The translations under genes and the position numbers were made by a program. A stretch of 64,000 bases of DNA from Pseudonocardia autotrophica. Its GTDB lineage: Bacteria; Actinomycetota; Actinomycetes; Mycobacteriales; Pseudonocardiaceae. Location of the stretch: the NCBI RefSeq assembly GCF_003945385.1, contig NZ_AP018920.1, positions 124,001 to 188,000 of the forward strand. The letters run 5' to 3'. The notes under the pieces are model-generated. The model saw nothing but the letters and a program-made list of their open reading frames with translations, was not told the origin of the DNA and made no database searches. Positions 8,324 to 16,564 of the stretch are shown in pieces; the stretch's first letter is position 1; each line of letters begins with the position of its first letter.

Positions 8324-8500
8324 GTGATCGTCGGCAAACCGCCAGGACGGGTCGCGACCGGGTCCGGCCGGTGGGCCGGGTTCCGTGCGCCCGGGCTGTG
8401 ATCGTCGGCAAACCGCCACGGCGGGTCGCGACCGGGTCCGGCCGGTGGGCCGGGTTCCGTACGCTCGAGCCGTGATCGCCGACAAACCTCCCCGGCTGGT
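8324..8500 (+). repeat. 74-bp tandem duplication of a gene's start region
   Basis: Two near-identical 74-bp units (8324-8397 and 8398-8471) are followed by the real gene start, whose first 28 or so bases form a diverged third copy. Each unit opens with GTGATCGTCGGCAAACCGCC-like sequence, matching GTGATCGCCGACAAACCTCC at the HAD gene start. Because 74 is not a multiple of 3, the upstream copies cannot be in-frame extensions. The TAnnnT box before the third copy (TACGCT, 8460-8465) is degraded to TGCGCC at the equivalent place in the upstream unit. Confidence 0.9.
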
Positions 8501-9311
8501 CGCGACAGACGTCGACGGCACCCTGCTCGACGACCGCGACGACGTCTCCCCGCGCACCGCCGCCGTGCTCTCCCGACTGGTCGATGCGGGGACCGGCTTC
8601 GTGCTCGTCACCGGGCGTCCGCCGCGCTGGATCCCACCGGTGGTGGCGAAGCTGCCGCCCGGGATGGTCCGGCTGTGCGTCTGCGCGAACGGCGCCGTGC
8701 TCTACGACGCCGTCGACGACGTCCTGCTCGGCGCACGCACCCTGGAGCCGGATGCGGTGCGCCGGCTCGCAGCGCTGGCCGGGAAGCTGTTCCCCGGCTG
8801 TGGGCTGGGCGTCGAGCGGGTCGGCAACTCCGCCACCAGCCGGGTCGAGCTCGGCACCGTCGACGAGTTCCTCACCGGGCCCGGCTACGTGCACGCCTGG
8901 GGGGACCACGACGGCGGTCCGGTCAGCCCGGACGAGCTGCTCGCGCGACCGGTCACGAAGCTGCTGATCCGCGCCCCGGAGCTCACCAGCGAGCAGATGA
9001 TGACGACCCTCGAACCCGAGATCGGGGGGATCGCGGATCTGACGTTCTCGCACCCGTCGGGGCTGCTGGAGGCGTCCGCGCCGGGCGTCACCAAGGCGAC
9101 CGGGCTGGCCGACGTGGCGGCCCGGCTCGGTGTCACCGCCGCGGAGACGATCGCGTTCGGCGACATGCCCAACGACCGGGAGATGCTGCGCTGGGCGGGG
9201 ATCGGTGTCGCGATGGGCAACGCGCATCCGGATCTGGTGGGGCTGGCCGACGAGGTGACGGCGCCGAACTCGCGCGACGGCATCGCCGAGGTCCTCGAAC
9301 GCTGGTTCTGA
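8472..9311 (+). CDS. HAD-superfamily Cof-type phosphatase
   Basis: 279 residues, cytosolic. Motif I is DVDGTLLDDRD (nucleophile and acid aspartates), motif II VTGRPP, and motif IV GDMPNDREML; the length and the capping segment between motifs II and III fit the Cof/class IIB subgroup that dephosphorylates sugar phosphates and other small phosphate esters. The GTG at 8472 has TACGCT 6 nt upstream, consistent with a leaderless transcript. A strong hairpin follows the stop codon, so this is probably a monocistronic unit ahead of the cell-wall genes. The 5' end is part of a tandem duplication (see repeat at 8324). Confidence 0.85.
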   Translation: MIADKPPRLVATDVDGTLLDDRDDVSPRTAAVLSRLVDAGTGFVLVTGRPPRWIPPVVAKLPPGMVRLCVCANGAVLYDAVDDVLLGARTLEPDAVRRLAALAGKLFPGCGLGVERVGNSATSRVELGTVDEFLTGPGYVHAWGDHDGGPVSPDELLARPVTKLLIRAPELTSEQMMTTLEPEIGGIADLTFSHPSGLLEASAPGVTKATGLADVAARLGVTAAETIAFGDMPNDREMLRWAGIGVAMGNAHPDLVGLADEVTAPNSRDGIAEVLERWF

Positions 9312-9322
9312 CCGGCGTCGAT

Positions 9323-9350
9323 CCGCGCGCGGCGAACGGGCCGCGCGCGG
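9323..9350 (+). terminator. Strong hairpin after the HAD phosphatase gene
   Basis: Perfect 11-bp stem (CCGCGCGCGGC / GCCGCGCGCGG) with a 6-nt loop, 11 bases after the stop at 9311. No U-tract follows. The remaining sequence up to 9598 shows no gene. Confidence 0.6.
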
Positions 9351-9598
9351 GTGCGGCGGGCCCGGACACGGCGGCGCGGCCCGCGGGAAACCGGCTGCCG
9401 GCGCACCGGACCGGTGACGGCGTTGCGTCGTGCACCTCAGCGGGTCATGTGGTGGTGGCCGGGTGTTCACCGGGGCCTCACACGGGCCCCGACGGCCCGC
9501 CCCGGGGCCCGTCGCCGGGCCGCCCCGGCGTACCATCACCTGCTGTCATAGCCCGGGTCGAGCCGGGTGCCAGCGGCACGCCTGGAGGGCCCCACCCC

Positions 9599-10204
9599 GT
9601 GGCCGACACCCTGGACCGCCCCGGTCCACATCCGACGTCCGACGCGAGCCCTGCCCCGGCCGCGCCCGCGAGCGGGGAGACCGCCGTCCTCGCGAGGGTG
9701 CAGCGCGCTCTCGCGAACGGGCCGTCGGTCCGCGTCGCGCGGGGGATGTCGTTGTTCGGTGAGCACGCCGCGGGCTGGCTCGCCATCGGCGTCACCGGCG
9801 CCGTGCTCGATCGCCCGCGCCGGCGCGAGTGGCTCGGCTCTGCGGCCGCCGTCGCGTTCGCGCACGGCGCCTCGATCGGCGTCAAGCGCGTGGTGCGTCG
9901 CCGCCGCCCGGACCACCCGTCGGTCCGGGTGCTGGTCGGCACCCCGAGCCGGCTCAGCTTCCCGTCATCGCACGCCACCTCCACGACCGCGGCCGCGGTG
10001 CTCTACGGCGGCCTGCTCGGCGGCCGGTCGCGGGCCGCTGCGGCGGCGACCGTCGGACTGATGGCGCTCTCCCGCCTGGTCCTCGGCGTGCACTACCCGA
10101 CCGACGTCGCCACCGGCACCGCGCTCGGCGCGGCCGTGGCCACCGGCGCGCGCCCCGTCATCCGGCGCAGCGCCGCACGTCGCAACCCCACCTCCGGAGG
10201 GTGA
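9599..10204 (+). CDS. PAP2-family phosphatase, likely decaprenylphosphoryl-5-phosphoribose phosphatase
   Basis: 201 residues with several membrane segments. The three PAP2 signatures are present: KRVVRRRRP (K-x6-RP), PSSHAT, and SRLVLGVHYPTD (the last carries the histidine nucleophile and aspartate). It lies 4 bases before the UbiA-type gene at 10209, the same pairing as Rv3807c-Rv3806c in Mycobacterium tuberculosis, where the phosphatase is thought to convert decaprenylphosphoryl-5-phosphoribose to decaprenylphosphoryl ribose on the path to the arabinose donor DPA. The GTG at 9599 is chosen because TGGAGGG precedes it at suitable spacing. The function assignment rests on motif plus neighbour, not on detailed similarity. 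Confidence 0.8.
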   Translation: MADTLDRPGPHPTSDASPAPAAPASGETAVLARVQRALANGPSVRVARGMSLFGEHAAGWLAIGVTGAVLDRPRRREWLGSAAAVAFAHGASIGVKRVVRRRRPDHPSVRVLVGTPSRLSFPSSHATSTTAAAVLYGGLLGGRSRAAAAATVGLMALSRLVLGVHYPTDVATGTALGAAVATGARPVIRRSAARRNPTSGG

Positions 10205-10208
10205 GCGC

Positions 10209-11294
10209 ATGACCAGCACCGACCGCACCCGCGTCGAGAGCGCCGGCGACGACCGGGACGCCCCGGCGGACTCGAAGGCCGCCGTCGCCGAGGTCGCCGA
10301 CCCGACGACACCGGTGGAGCCGGACGCCCCGGACGACGCGGGCGCCCCCGAGGGCCACGCGGCCGACGCCGTGGGCGGTGCACCGCCGCCGCACGTCCCG
10401 CTGGACCCGTCCGAGCGGACCCCCACGATGGTCGCCCGCGGACTGGTCAGGACGATGCGCCCGCGGCAGTGGGTGAAGAACGTCCTGGTGCTCGCGGCAC
10501 CGTTCGTCGGCGGCGGCCTGTTCGACACGTCGGTCCTGATCGACTGCCTGGTCGCGTTCGTCGCGTTCTCGCTGGCCTCGTCCGGCGTCTACCTGGTGAA
10601 CGACGCGCTCGACGTCGAGGCCGACCGGGCGCACCCGACCAAGCGGCGGCGCCCGATCGCGGCCGGCATCGTGCCGCTGCCGCTGGCCTACGTCGCGGCG
10701 GGCGTGCTGTTCGTGGTGTCGATCGGGCTGGCGGTGCTGGTCACCTGGCAGCTGATCGTGGTGCTCGCGGTGTACGTCGCCGTGCAGCTCTCGTACTGCC
10801 TGTGGCTCAAGCACCAGCCCGTGATCGACATCTGCATCGTGGCGTCCGGCTTCCTGATGCGCGCCATCGCCGGTGGTGTCGCGACCGCGATCCCGCTGTC
10901 GCAGTGGTTCCTGCTGGTGGCCGGGTTCGGCTCGCTGTTCATGGTCGCGGGCAAGCGCTACGCGGAGATGACGCTCGCGGCGCAGACCGGCGCGAAGATC
11001 CGCAAGTCGCTGGAGAGCTACACGTCGTCCTACCTGCGCTACACCTGGTCGCTGTCGGCGACCGTCATGATCATGACCTACAGCCTGTGGGCGTTCGAGA
11101 TCCGCGAGACCCACCACAACACGGTGTGGTCGGTGCTCTCGATCGTGCCGTTCGTGATCGCGGTGCTGCGCTACTCGGTGGACGTCGACCGGGGCACCGG
11201 CGGCGAGCCGGAGGAGATCGCGCTCGGCGACCGGGTGCTTCAGGTGCTCGCGGTGGCCTGGCTCGCGATGCTGACGCTGGCCGTCTACAGCTGA
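10209..11294 (+). CDS. ubiA: Decaprenyl-phosphate phosphoribosyltransferase (UbiA family)
   Basis: 361 residues. The first 70 or so residues are an acidic, alanine/proline-rich cytosolic extension not usual in the family. The core begins at VRTMRPRQWVKNVLVLAAP and contains the prenyltransferase motif NDALDVEADRAHPTKRRRPIAAG (N-D-x2-D-x3-D) and eight or nine membrane segments. In mycobacteria this enzyme (Rv3806c) transfers phosphoribose from PRPP to decaprenyl phosphate, the first committed step to decaprenylphosphoryl arabinose used by Emb and Aft enzymes. GGAGGG precedes the ATG. It completes a two-gene operon with the PAP2 phosphatase. Confidence 0.9.
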   Translation: MTSTDRTRVESAGDDRDAPADSKAAVAEVADPTTPVEPDAPDDAGAPEGHAADAVGGAPPPHVPLDPSERTPTMVARGLVRTMRPRQWVKNVLVLAAPFVGGGLFDTSVLIDCLVAFVAFSLASSGVYLVNDALDVEADRAHPTKRRRPIAAGIVPLPLAYVAAGVLFVVSIGLAVLVTWQLIVVLAVYVAVQLSYCLWLKHQPVIDICIVASGFLMRAIAGGVATAIPLSQWFLLVAGFGSLFMVAGKRYAEMTLAAQTGAKIRKSLESYTSSYLRYTWSLSATVMIMTYSLWAFEIRETHHNTVWSVLSIVPFVIAVLRYSVDVDRGTGGEPEEIALGDRVLQVLAVAWLAMLTLAVYS

Positions 11295-11316
11295 GGTGGC
11301 ACCCGCGGCAGGGCGG

Positions 11317-12264
11317 TCAGCTGCGCGCGGTGTGCCAGGCCCAGGTCGCGGCCAGGCCCTCGGCGAGGGTGGTCGGCTCCGGGAGCCCCAGCGCGGCGAG
11401 GCCGCGGGACGGGTCCAGGCAGCTGCGCCGCAGCTCGCCCGGCCGGGCCGGTTCGAACTCGGGGGCGAAGGCCGCCTGGTCGAGGCCGGCGACCCGGCCG
11501 ATCGTCGCGGCCAGCTCGGTGATCGTGGATTCGGTGCCGGTGCCGACGTTGAACACCTCGCCCGCGAGCTCCCCGGCGGCGAGCCGGTCGGCGGCGGCGA
11601 GTGCGGCACGGGCGATGTCGCCGACGAAGAGGAAGTCGCGGGTCTGGCCGCCGTCGCCGAACACCGTCGGCCGTCCGCCGGTCCGCGCCCGGTCACAGAA
11701 CAGCGAGACGACGCCGGCGCCGCCCGCCGGGTGCTGACGCGGGCCGTAGACGTTCGCGAAGCGCAGCACCAGCGCGGGCAGCCCGTGTGCCCGGACGAAG
11801 AACCGGGTGTAGCGCTCGGCGGCCAGCTTGCTCAGCCCGTACGGCGACTCCGGATCGGCCGGCTCGCTCTCGGTGGTCGGGAGCGGGGCGCCGTCGCCGT
11901 AGATCGCGCCGCCGGTGGAGCACACCACGACCGCACCCGCTCCGGACGCCTGCGCGGCCTGCAGCACCGAGAGCGTCCCGACGACGTTCACCGAGGCGTC
12001 GTGCAGCGGATCGGCCATCGAGGTGCGGACGTCGATCTGCGCGGCCAGGTGATACACCGCGTCCGGCCGGAACCGGCCGGCGAGCCCGGCCAGTGCACCG
12101 GCGTCCCGGATGTCGAGCTCGACCAGCTCGACCCCCGCGGGCACGTTCTCTCGCTTGCCGGCCGACAGGTCGTCGACCACGAGGATCTCGTCGCCGCGGG
12201 CGACCAGGGCGTCGACCAGGGTGGAACCGATGAAGCCGGCTCCGCCGGTCACGAGCGCGCGCAT
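11317..12264 (-). CDS. NAD-dependent epimerase/dehydratase, UDP-glucose 4-epimerase-like
   Basis: 315 residues of the extended short-chain dehydrogenase type. N-terminal GGAGFIGS binds NAD, and the catalytic group is CSTGGAIYGDG plus YGLSKLAAERY (Tyr-x3-Lys). The overall pattern, including YHLAAQIDVRTSM, matches actinobacterial GalE-type epimerases, which interconvert UDP-Glc and UDP-Gal; related dehydratases cannot be fully excluded. UDP-Gal would feed the Glf/GlfT2 galactan pathway encoded further right. The ATG at 12264 has GGAGG with ideal spacing, and TAGCGT at 12320-12325 (minus strand) could be the -10 element. Convergent with ubiA. Confidence 0.82.
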   Translation of the reverse strand: MRALVTGGAGFIGSTLVDALVARGDEILVVDDLSAGKRENVPAGVELVELDIRDAGALAGLAGRFRPDAVYHLAAQIDVRTSMADPLHDASVNVVGTLSVLQAAQASGAGAVVVCSTGGAIYGDGAPLPTTESEPADPESPYGLSKLAAERYTRFFVRAHGLPALVLRFANVYGPRQHPAGGAGVVSLFCDRARTGGRPTVFGDGGQTRDFLFVGDIARAALAAADRLAAGELAGEVFNVGTGTESTITELAATIGRVAGLDQAAFAPEFEPARPGELRRSCLDPSRGLAALGLPEPTTLAEGLAATWAWHTARS

Positions 12265-12358
12265 GTTTCCTCCGGGCCGGGCGATGACGACTCGGTCGCC
12301 CGGGATCGTCGACGGCGACACGCTATCTGCTGACCGCGGCGCCGACCGGCGGGGGTGA

Positions 12359-14416
12359 TCACCCGGGCGGTGGGCCGGGGTCGCAGGCGGTGACCCGGTA
12401 GAGGGTGCTGCCTCCGCCGGAGGCGACGGGTTCGAAACCGGGTGTCTGTCCGAGTTCGGTGAGCCCGGGGAACGCGTGTGCGCGCTCGTCCCACGGCCAG
12501 TACGACACCGGGCCGTCGATCACATGCGTGAGGCCGGTGGAGCGCACTGCTTCGCACACCGAGCGGTCTTCCCCGGCGTCTCGCAGATGTTCCTTGACGA
12601 CCTGCTGGTCCGGGGTCCAACGGCCGGACATGTGCGGGAACATCACCTCACGGCCGGTGAGTGCGTACAGCAATGCGTTCCCGGTCCACGGGTTCGCCGC
12701 GACCAGCCCGTCCGGTGGCACGAGCTGCCCGGCCGCATCGAGGAACTCGCGCTGTCCGGGTTGCAGCATCCATGTCGCCTCCCGCTGGTAGGTGCCCGCA
12801 ACCGTGTAGGCGTGGACGCCGATCCGAAATCCGTCGGAAGCCAGGACCAGAGCGGCGATCACGGCCGCCGTCACCGGTAGCGCCAGCATCCGGCGCCGCT
12901 CCGCGGTCGGATCGACCCTCCGGAGCCGCAGTGCTGCTCGCACGAGCAGACCGGCGATCCCGAGCACGCCGATGGTCGCCAGCGGAACACCGGTGATCGG
13001 GAGCATCGCGGCGATCCGGTAGGAGTCGTTGTACCAGGCGCCGGTCAGCGCGGTGGTCAACGCGCCCTCCCGGGACACCGCCAGCACGTAGAGGAAGCCG
13101 GTGGTGGCGTGAGCGGGCACCAACCAGCCGGTGAGCGGGCTCCGGAGGGCGAACACCGCACCGACGATGACGAGAACGGAGACGATGAAGAGCTCCGGGC
13201 GCTGGTTCATCGCGTTCCACAGCACGCCGAGAACGGCTTCGCGAGCGCCCATGGTCGCCGGCCAGTCGAAGGAACGGACACCGGCGAGGAACGGTGACCA
13301 GGCGAGGAACCACAGCACGGCCATTGCCACGGCGCCTGCGGCGATCAGCGCGGCCGCCGCACGAAGGGGCCGCCGCTCGCGGAACAGGCGGACCGCGGAG
13401 ACCACGGCAGCGCACACCACCGGCGACAACCCGATGACGAGCAGACTGGTGACCGCATTCGGATGGGCGAGGGCGATGGCAGGTGCAGCGACGACCCCGA
13501 GCACCGTCGCAGCGGGCCGGCCGATCGTGCTGTCCCTGGTCAGTCCGATGACGGTGACGGCCGCGGCGAGTCCCGCAGGGACGAGGGCCAGTCCCAGCAG
13601 GTTCGGCCACAGGACTCCCCAGGTCATCACCATCCACGGCATCGCGGTGAACGCGGTGGCGAGGATCGGACCGGCGAGGAAGGCGCCGGGTCGGCGGCCG
13701 ACGAGCTGTCGGAGCAGCAGCACACACGACAGCGGCCAGACGAGGGCAGCGACTGCCAGCGCGACCAGGTTGGACGCCACCGGGATCGCGGCCGCCGAGG
13801 TGAGCACGACCAGCGCGACGAGGTCGTGCCATGCCGCGGGGTAGACGCTCGGCTGCCCCGGGGTCGTCAGCTCGCCGACGGTGAGCGACGAACCGTCACC
13901 GCTGTCCAGGATCCGGGCGACGGCGTTGTAATGGTGGACCGCGTCGTAGGTCGGAGAGATCGCATCGACCGGTCCGAAGGCCAGCACCACGGTCAGCCAG
14001 CTGATCGCGATGGTGACGCCCATCCCGACGGCCAGCGCGAGCCCGGCATGGCCGCCGTCCGGTCCGGACCGGTGCAGGAACGCCCACCGTGAACCGGTCC
14101 CCGCTGCGGGCGGCGAGGCGTCGACCGACTCCGGCGAAGCCGACCGGCGCCGGGCCGAGATCCGGGCGGCGGCGCGTACGGCGAGCACCGCGGCGGCAAC
14201 GGCGACGGAGGTGACGACGACCGGCCACGGCCCCCAGGGGACGCCGATGCGTCCGGCTCCGATCGCGGTCGTCGCGATCAGGGCGATCGAGATCAGCGGA
14301 GCCGAGCCCCAGCAGGCGATCCCCCGCCATCCCGCAGCTCGAGCCACGAGCATTCCCGGGAGCACACACCAGACAGCGGTGACCAGAGCGGCGGGGACGG
14401 CTGCAGCCCAGGTCAT
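12359..14416 (-). CDS. Large polytopic membrane protein, DUF6541-like (paralogue 1 of 3)
   Basis: 685 residues with roughly twelve membrane segments and a C-terminal extracytoplasmic domain. It shares a distinctive order of motifs with the products at 50847-53006 and 53143-55227: LRGITAWG-type sequence near residue 30, SPTYDAVHHYNAVARIL near residue 170, YPAAWHDLVALV, WYNDSYRIAAMLP in the last third, and FPHMSGRWTPDQ near the C-terminus. The architecture (acidic residue after an early membrane helix, many helices, soluble tail) is like GT-C glycosyltransferases using polyprenyl-phosphate sugars, so a role in wall-glycan assembly is plausible but inferred. Start at the ATG at 14416; the 20 residues upstream are charged and look non-coding. 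Confidence 0.7.
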   Translation of the reverse strand: MTWAAAVPAALVTAVWCVLPGMLVARAAGWRGIACWGSAPLISIALIATTAIGAGRIGVPWGPWPVVVTSVAVAAAVLAVRAAARISARRRSASPESVDASPPAAGTGSRWAFLHRSGPDGGHAGLALAVGMGVTIAISWLTVVLAFGPVDAISPTYDAVHHYNAVARILDSGDGSSLTVGELTTPGQPSVYPAAWHDLVALVVLTSAAAIPVASNLVALAVAALVWPLSCVLLLRQLVGRRPGAFLAGPILATAFTAMPWMVMTWGVLWPNLLGLALVPAGLAAAVTVIGLTRDSTIGRPAATVLGVVAAPAIALAHPNAVTSLLVIGLSPVVCAAVVSAVRLFRERRPLRAAAALIAAGAVAMAVLWFLAWSPFLAGVRSFDWPATMGAREAVLGVLWNAMNQRPELFIVSVLVIVGAVFALRSPLTGWLVPAHATTGFLYVLAVSREGALTTALTGAWYNDSYRIAAMLPITGVPLATIGVLGIAGLLVRAALRLRRVDPTAERRRMLALPVTAAVIAALVLASDGFRIGVHAYTVAGTYQREATWMLQPGQREFLDAAGQLVPPDGLVAANPWTGNALLYALTGREVMFPHMSGRWTPDQQVVKEHLRDAGEDRSVCEAVRSTGLTHVIDGPVSYWPWDERAHAFPGLTELGQTPGFEPVASGGGSTLYRVTACDPGPPPG

Positions 14417-14688
14417 GGGCGTGTCCCTCGCGCGGACTTGCGGGCGGGCACGCCCCGGTCGTCGATGCGCGGGCAATGCACCCGGCGGAGCATACGGAGG
14501 CGGGGTCGGTTACCCGATCGGGTGGGGCGGTGCAGGTGCACGGAGACGTGCTGAGTCGCCTGGAGCGAACGCGGAACGGTAGCGCCCGGCCGGGGCCGGC
14601 TTCCCGCCGCCACACCGTCGGTGGCGCCGCCCGGCGCCGCCCGTAGGCTCGCCGCCGACGTCCGCAGCGCTTCCGGAGGACCTGTCCC

Positions 14689-15978
14689 GTGCAGATCGCA
14701 GTCATCGGACTGGGCAAGATCGGCCTTCCGCTGGCCGCCCAGTTCGCGTCGAAGGGCCACACCGTCGTCGGGGTCGACATCGCCCCGGACGTCGTCCGGC
14801 TGGTCAACGAGGCCATCGAGCCGTTCCCCGGCGAGGCAGGCCTCGCCGACGCGCTCGCCGAGTTCGTGCCGGCCGGTGCGTTGCGGGCCACGACCGACTA
14901 CGCCGACGCCGTCCCGACGGCCGACGCCGTCGTGCTCGTCGTGCCGCTGTTCGTCGACGACGACGCACGCCCCGACTTCCGTTCGCTGGACGCGGCGACC
15001 GAGGAGCTCGCGGCTCATCTGACCCCCGGCACTCTGGTCTCCTACGAGACGACGCTCCCGGTCGGGACGACCCGCGACCGGTGGAAGCCGATGCTGGAGA
15101 AGGGCTCCGGGCTGGCGGAGGGGATCGACTTCCACGTCGTCTTCTCCCCGGAACGCGTGCTGACCGGGCGCGTGTTCGCAGACCTGCGCAAGTACCCGAA
15201 GCTGGTCGGCGGCCTCTCCCCGGCGGGTGCGGAGCGCGCGGTCGCGTTCTACGCGGCGGTACTCGACTTCGACGGGCGCACCGATCTCCCGCGGCCGAAC
15301 GGCGTGTGGGACCTCGGCTCGGCCGAGGCGTCCGAGCTGGCGAAGCTGGCCGAGACCACCTACCGGGACGTGAACATCGGCCTCGCCAACCAGTTCGCAC
15401 GGTTCGCCGGGGCGGCCGGTATCGACGTGCAGCGGGTCATCGAAGCGGCGAACTCGCAGCCCTACAGCCACATCCACCAGCCGGGCATCGCCGTCGGCGG
15501 GCACTGCATCCCGGTCTACCCGCGGCTCTACCTGTGGAACGACCCGGACGCGACGGTCGTGCGCGCCGCGCGCGAGGCGAACGCGTCGATGCCCGCCTAC
15601 ACCGTGGGACTGCTGGAGGGCGCCTTCGGTGACCTGACCGGTGCCCGGGTGGCGGTGCTGGGCGCGGCCTACCGGGGTGGGGTCAAGGAGACGGCGTTCT
15701 CCGGGGTCTTCCCGACGGTCGCCGCACTCCGCGACCGGGGAGCGGTGCCGCAGGTGCACGATCCGCTGTACTCCGACGACGAGCTGGCGGCACTCGGGCT
15801 CGACCCGTACCACCTGGACGAACCGGTCGACGCCGCCGTGATCCAGGCCGACCACGCCGGGTACGCCGAGCTGGGGCCGGATCGGCTGCCGGGCCTACGG
15901 GTGCTCGTCGACGGCAGGCGGATCAGCTCGGCGGACCGCTGGCCGGGCGTGACCTACCGGGTGATCGGCCGTGCCTGA
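14689..15978 (+). CDS. Nucleotide-sugar 6-dehydrogenase (WbpA/UDP-GlcNAc dehydrogenase-like)
   Basis: 429 residues. GLGKIGLPLAAQFASKGH is the NAD-binding N-terminus; GGHCIPVYP carries the catalytic cysteine that forms the thiohemiacetal intermediate; ETTLPVGTTR and FSPERVLTGRVF are family blocks. Among UDP-sugar 6-dehydrogenases it fits the group acting on UDP-HexNAc (WbpA, WecC, WbpO) better than UDP-glucose. In WbpA-type pathways it makes UDP-GlcNAcA, then WbpB, WbpE and WbpD give UDP-GlcNAc(3NAc)A; candidates for all three lie within 8 kb. A TAGGCT box at 14644-14649 and GGAGG before the GTG suggest its own promoter with a short leader. Overlaps the next gene by 8 bases. Confidence 0.82.
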   Translation: MQIAVIGLGKIGLPLAAQFASKGHTVVGVDIAPDVVRLVNEAIEPFPGEAGLADALAEFVPAGALRATTDYADAVPTADAVVLVVPLFVDDDARPDFRSLDAATEELAAHLTPGTLVSYETTLPVGTTRDRWKPMLEKGSGLAEGIDFHVVFSPERVLTGRVFADLRKYPKLVGGLSPAGAERAVAFYAAVLDFDGRTDLPRPNGVWDLGSAEASELAKLAETTYRDVNIGLANQFARFAGAAGIDVQRVIEAANSQPYSHIHQPGIAVGGHCIPVYPRLYLWNDPDATVVRAAREANASMPAYTVGLLEGAFGDLTGARVAVLGAAYRGGVKETAFSGVFPTVAALRDRGAVPQVHDPLYSDDELAALGLDPYHLDEPVDAAVIQADHAGYAELGPDRLPGLRVLVDGRRISSADRWPGVTYRVIGRA

Positions 15979-16564
15979 GCCCTACGTCGCCCCCGGCGCC
16001 GACGTGGCCGGCTCCGCCCGGCTCGGTGACGGCGTCAAGGTCTGGCACCTCGCCCAGGTCCGTGAGGACGTCGAACTCGGCGCGAACTCGATCGTCGGCC
16101 GCGGGGCGTACATCGGTACGGGGGTGCGGGTCGGGGAGAACTCGAAGATCCAGAACCATGCGCTCGTCTACGAGCCGGCCGAGCTCGCCGCCGGTGTCTT
16201 CATCGGACCAGCGGTGGTACTCACCAACGACACCTTCCCCCGGGCGGTCAATCCGGACGGGACGCAGAAGAGCGCGTCCGACTGGGATTCCGTAGGAGTC
16301 ACGATCGGCGAGGGAGCCTCGATCGGTGCCCGCGCCGTGTGTGTCGCCCCGGTCAGGATCGGAGCCTGGGCGACCGTGGCTGCCGGTGCCGTCGTCACCC
16401 GGGACGTGCCCGAACACGCCCTGATGGTGGGTGTCCCGGCCCGCCGGGTCGGCTGGGTCGGCCGGGCGGGCGTCCCACTGGTGGAGCAGGACGGGCAGTG
16501 GCGCTGCCCGTCGTCGGGTGCGGTCTACACCGAGGACGGCGGCTCGCTCCGCGAGACCGGCTGA
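15971..16564 (+). CDS. Left-handed beta-helix N-acetyltransferase (WbpD-like)
   Basis: 197 residues. Hexapeptide repeats run through the protein (LGDGVKVWHLAQV, NSIVGRGAYIGTGVRVGENS, GASIGARAVCV, GAWATVAAGAVVTRDVP), ending in the VGVPARRVGWV signature of this acetyltransferase group. WbpD/WlbB enzymes use acetyl-CoA to acetylate the 3-amino group of UDP-2-acetamido-3-amino-2,3-dideoxy-glucuronate. The 8-base overlap with the dehydrogenase gene supports a joint role. The last 40 bases overlap the end of the convergent glycosyltransferase gene. Confidence 0.84.
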   Translation: MPEPYVAPGADVAGSARLGDGVKVWHLAQVREDVELGANSIVGRGAYIGTGVRVGENSKIQNHALVYEPAELAAGVFIGPAVVLTNDTFPRAVNPDGTQKSASDWDSVGVTIGEGASIGARAVCVAPVRIGAWATVAAGAVVTRDVPEHALMVGVPARRVGWVGRAGVPLVEQDGQWRCPSSGAVYTEDGGSLRETG

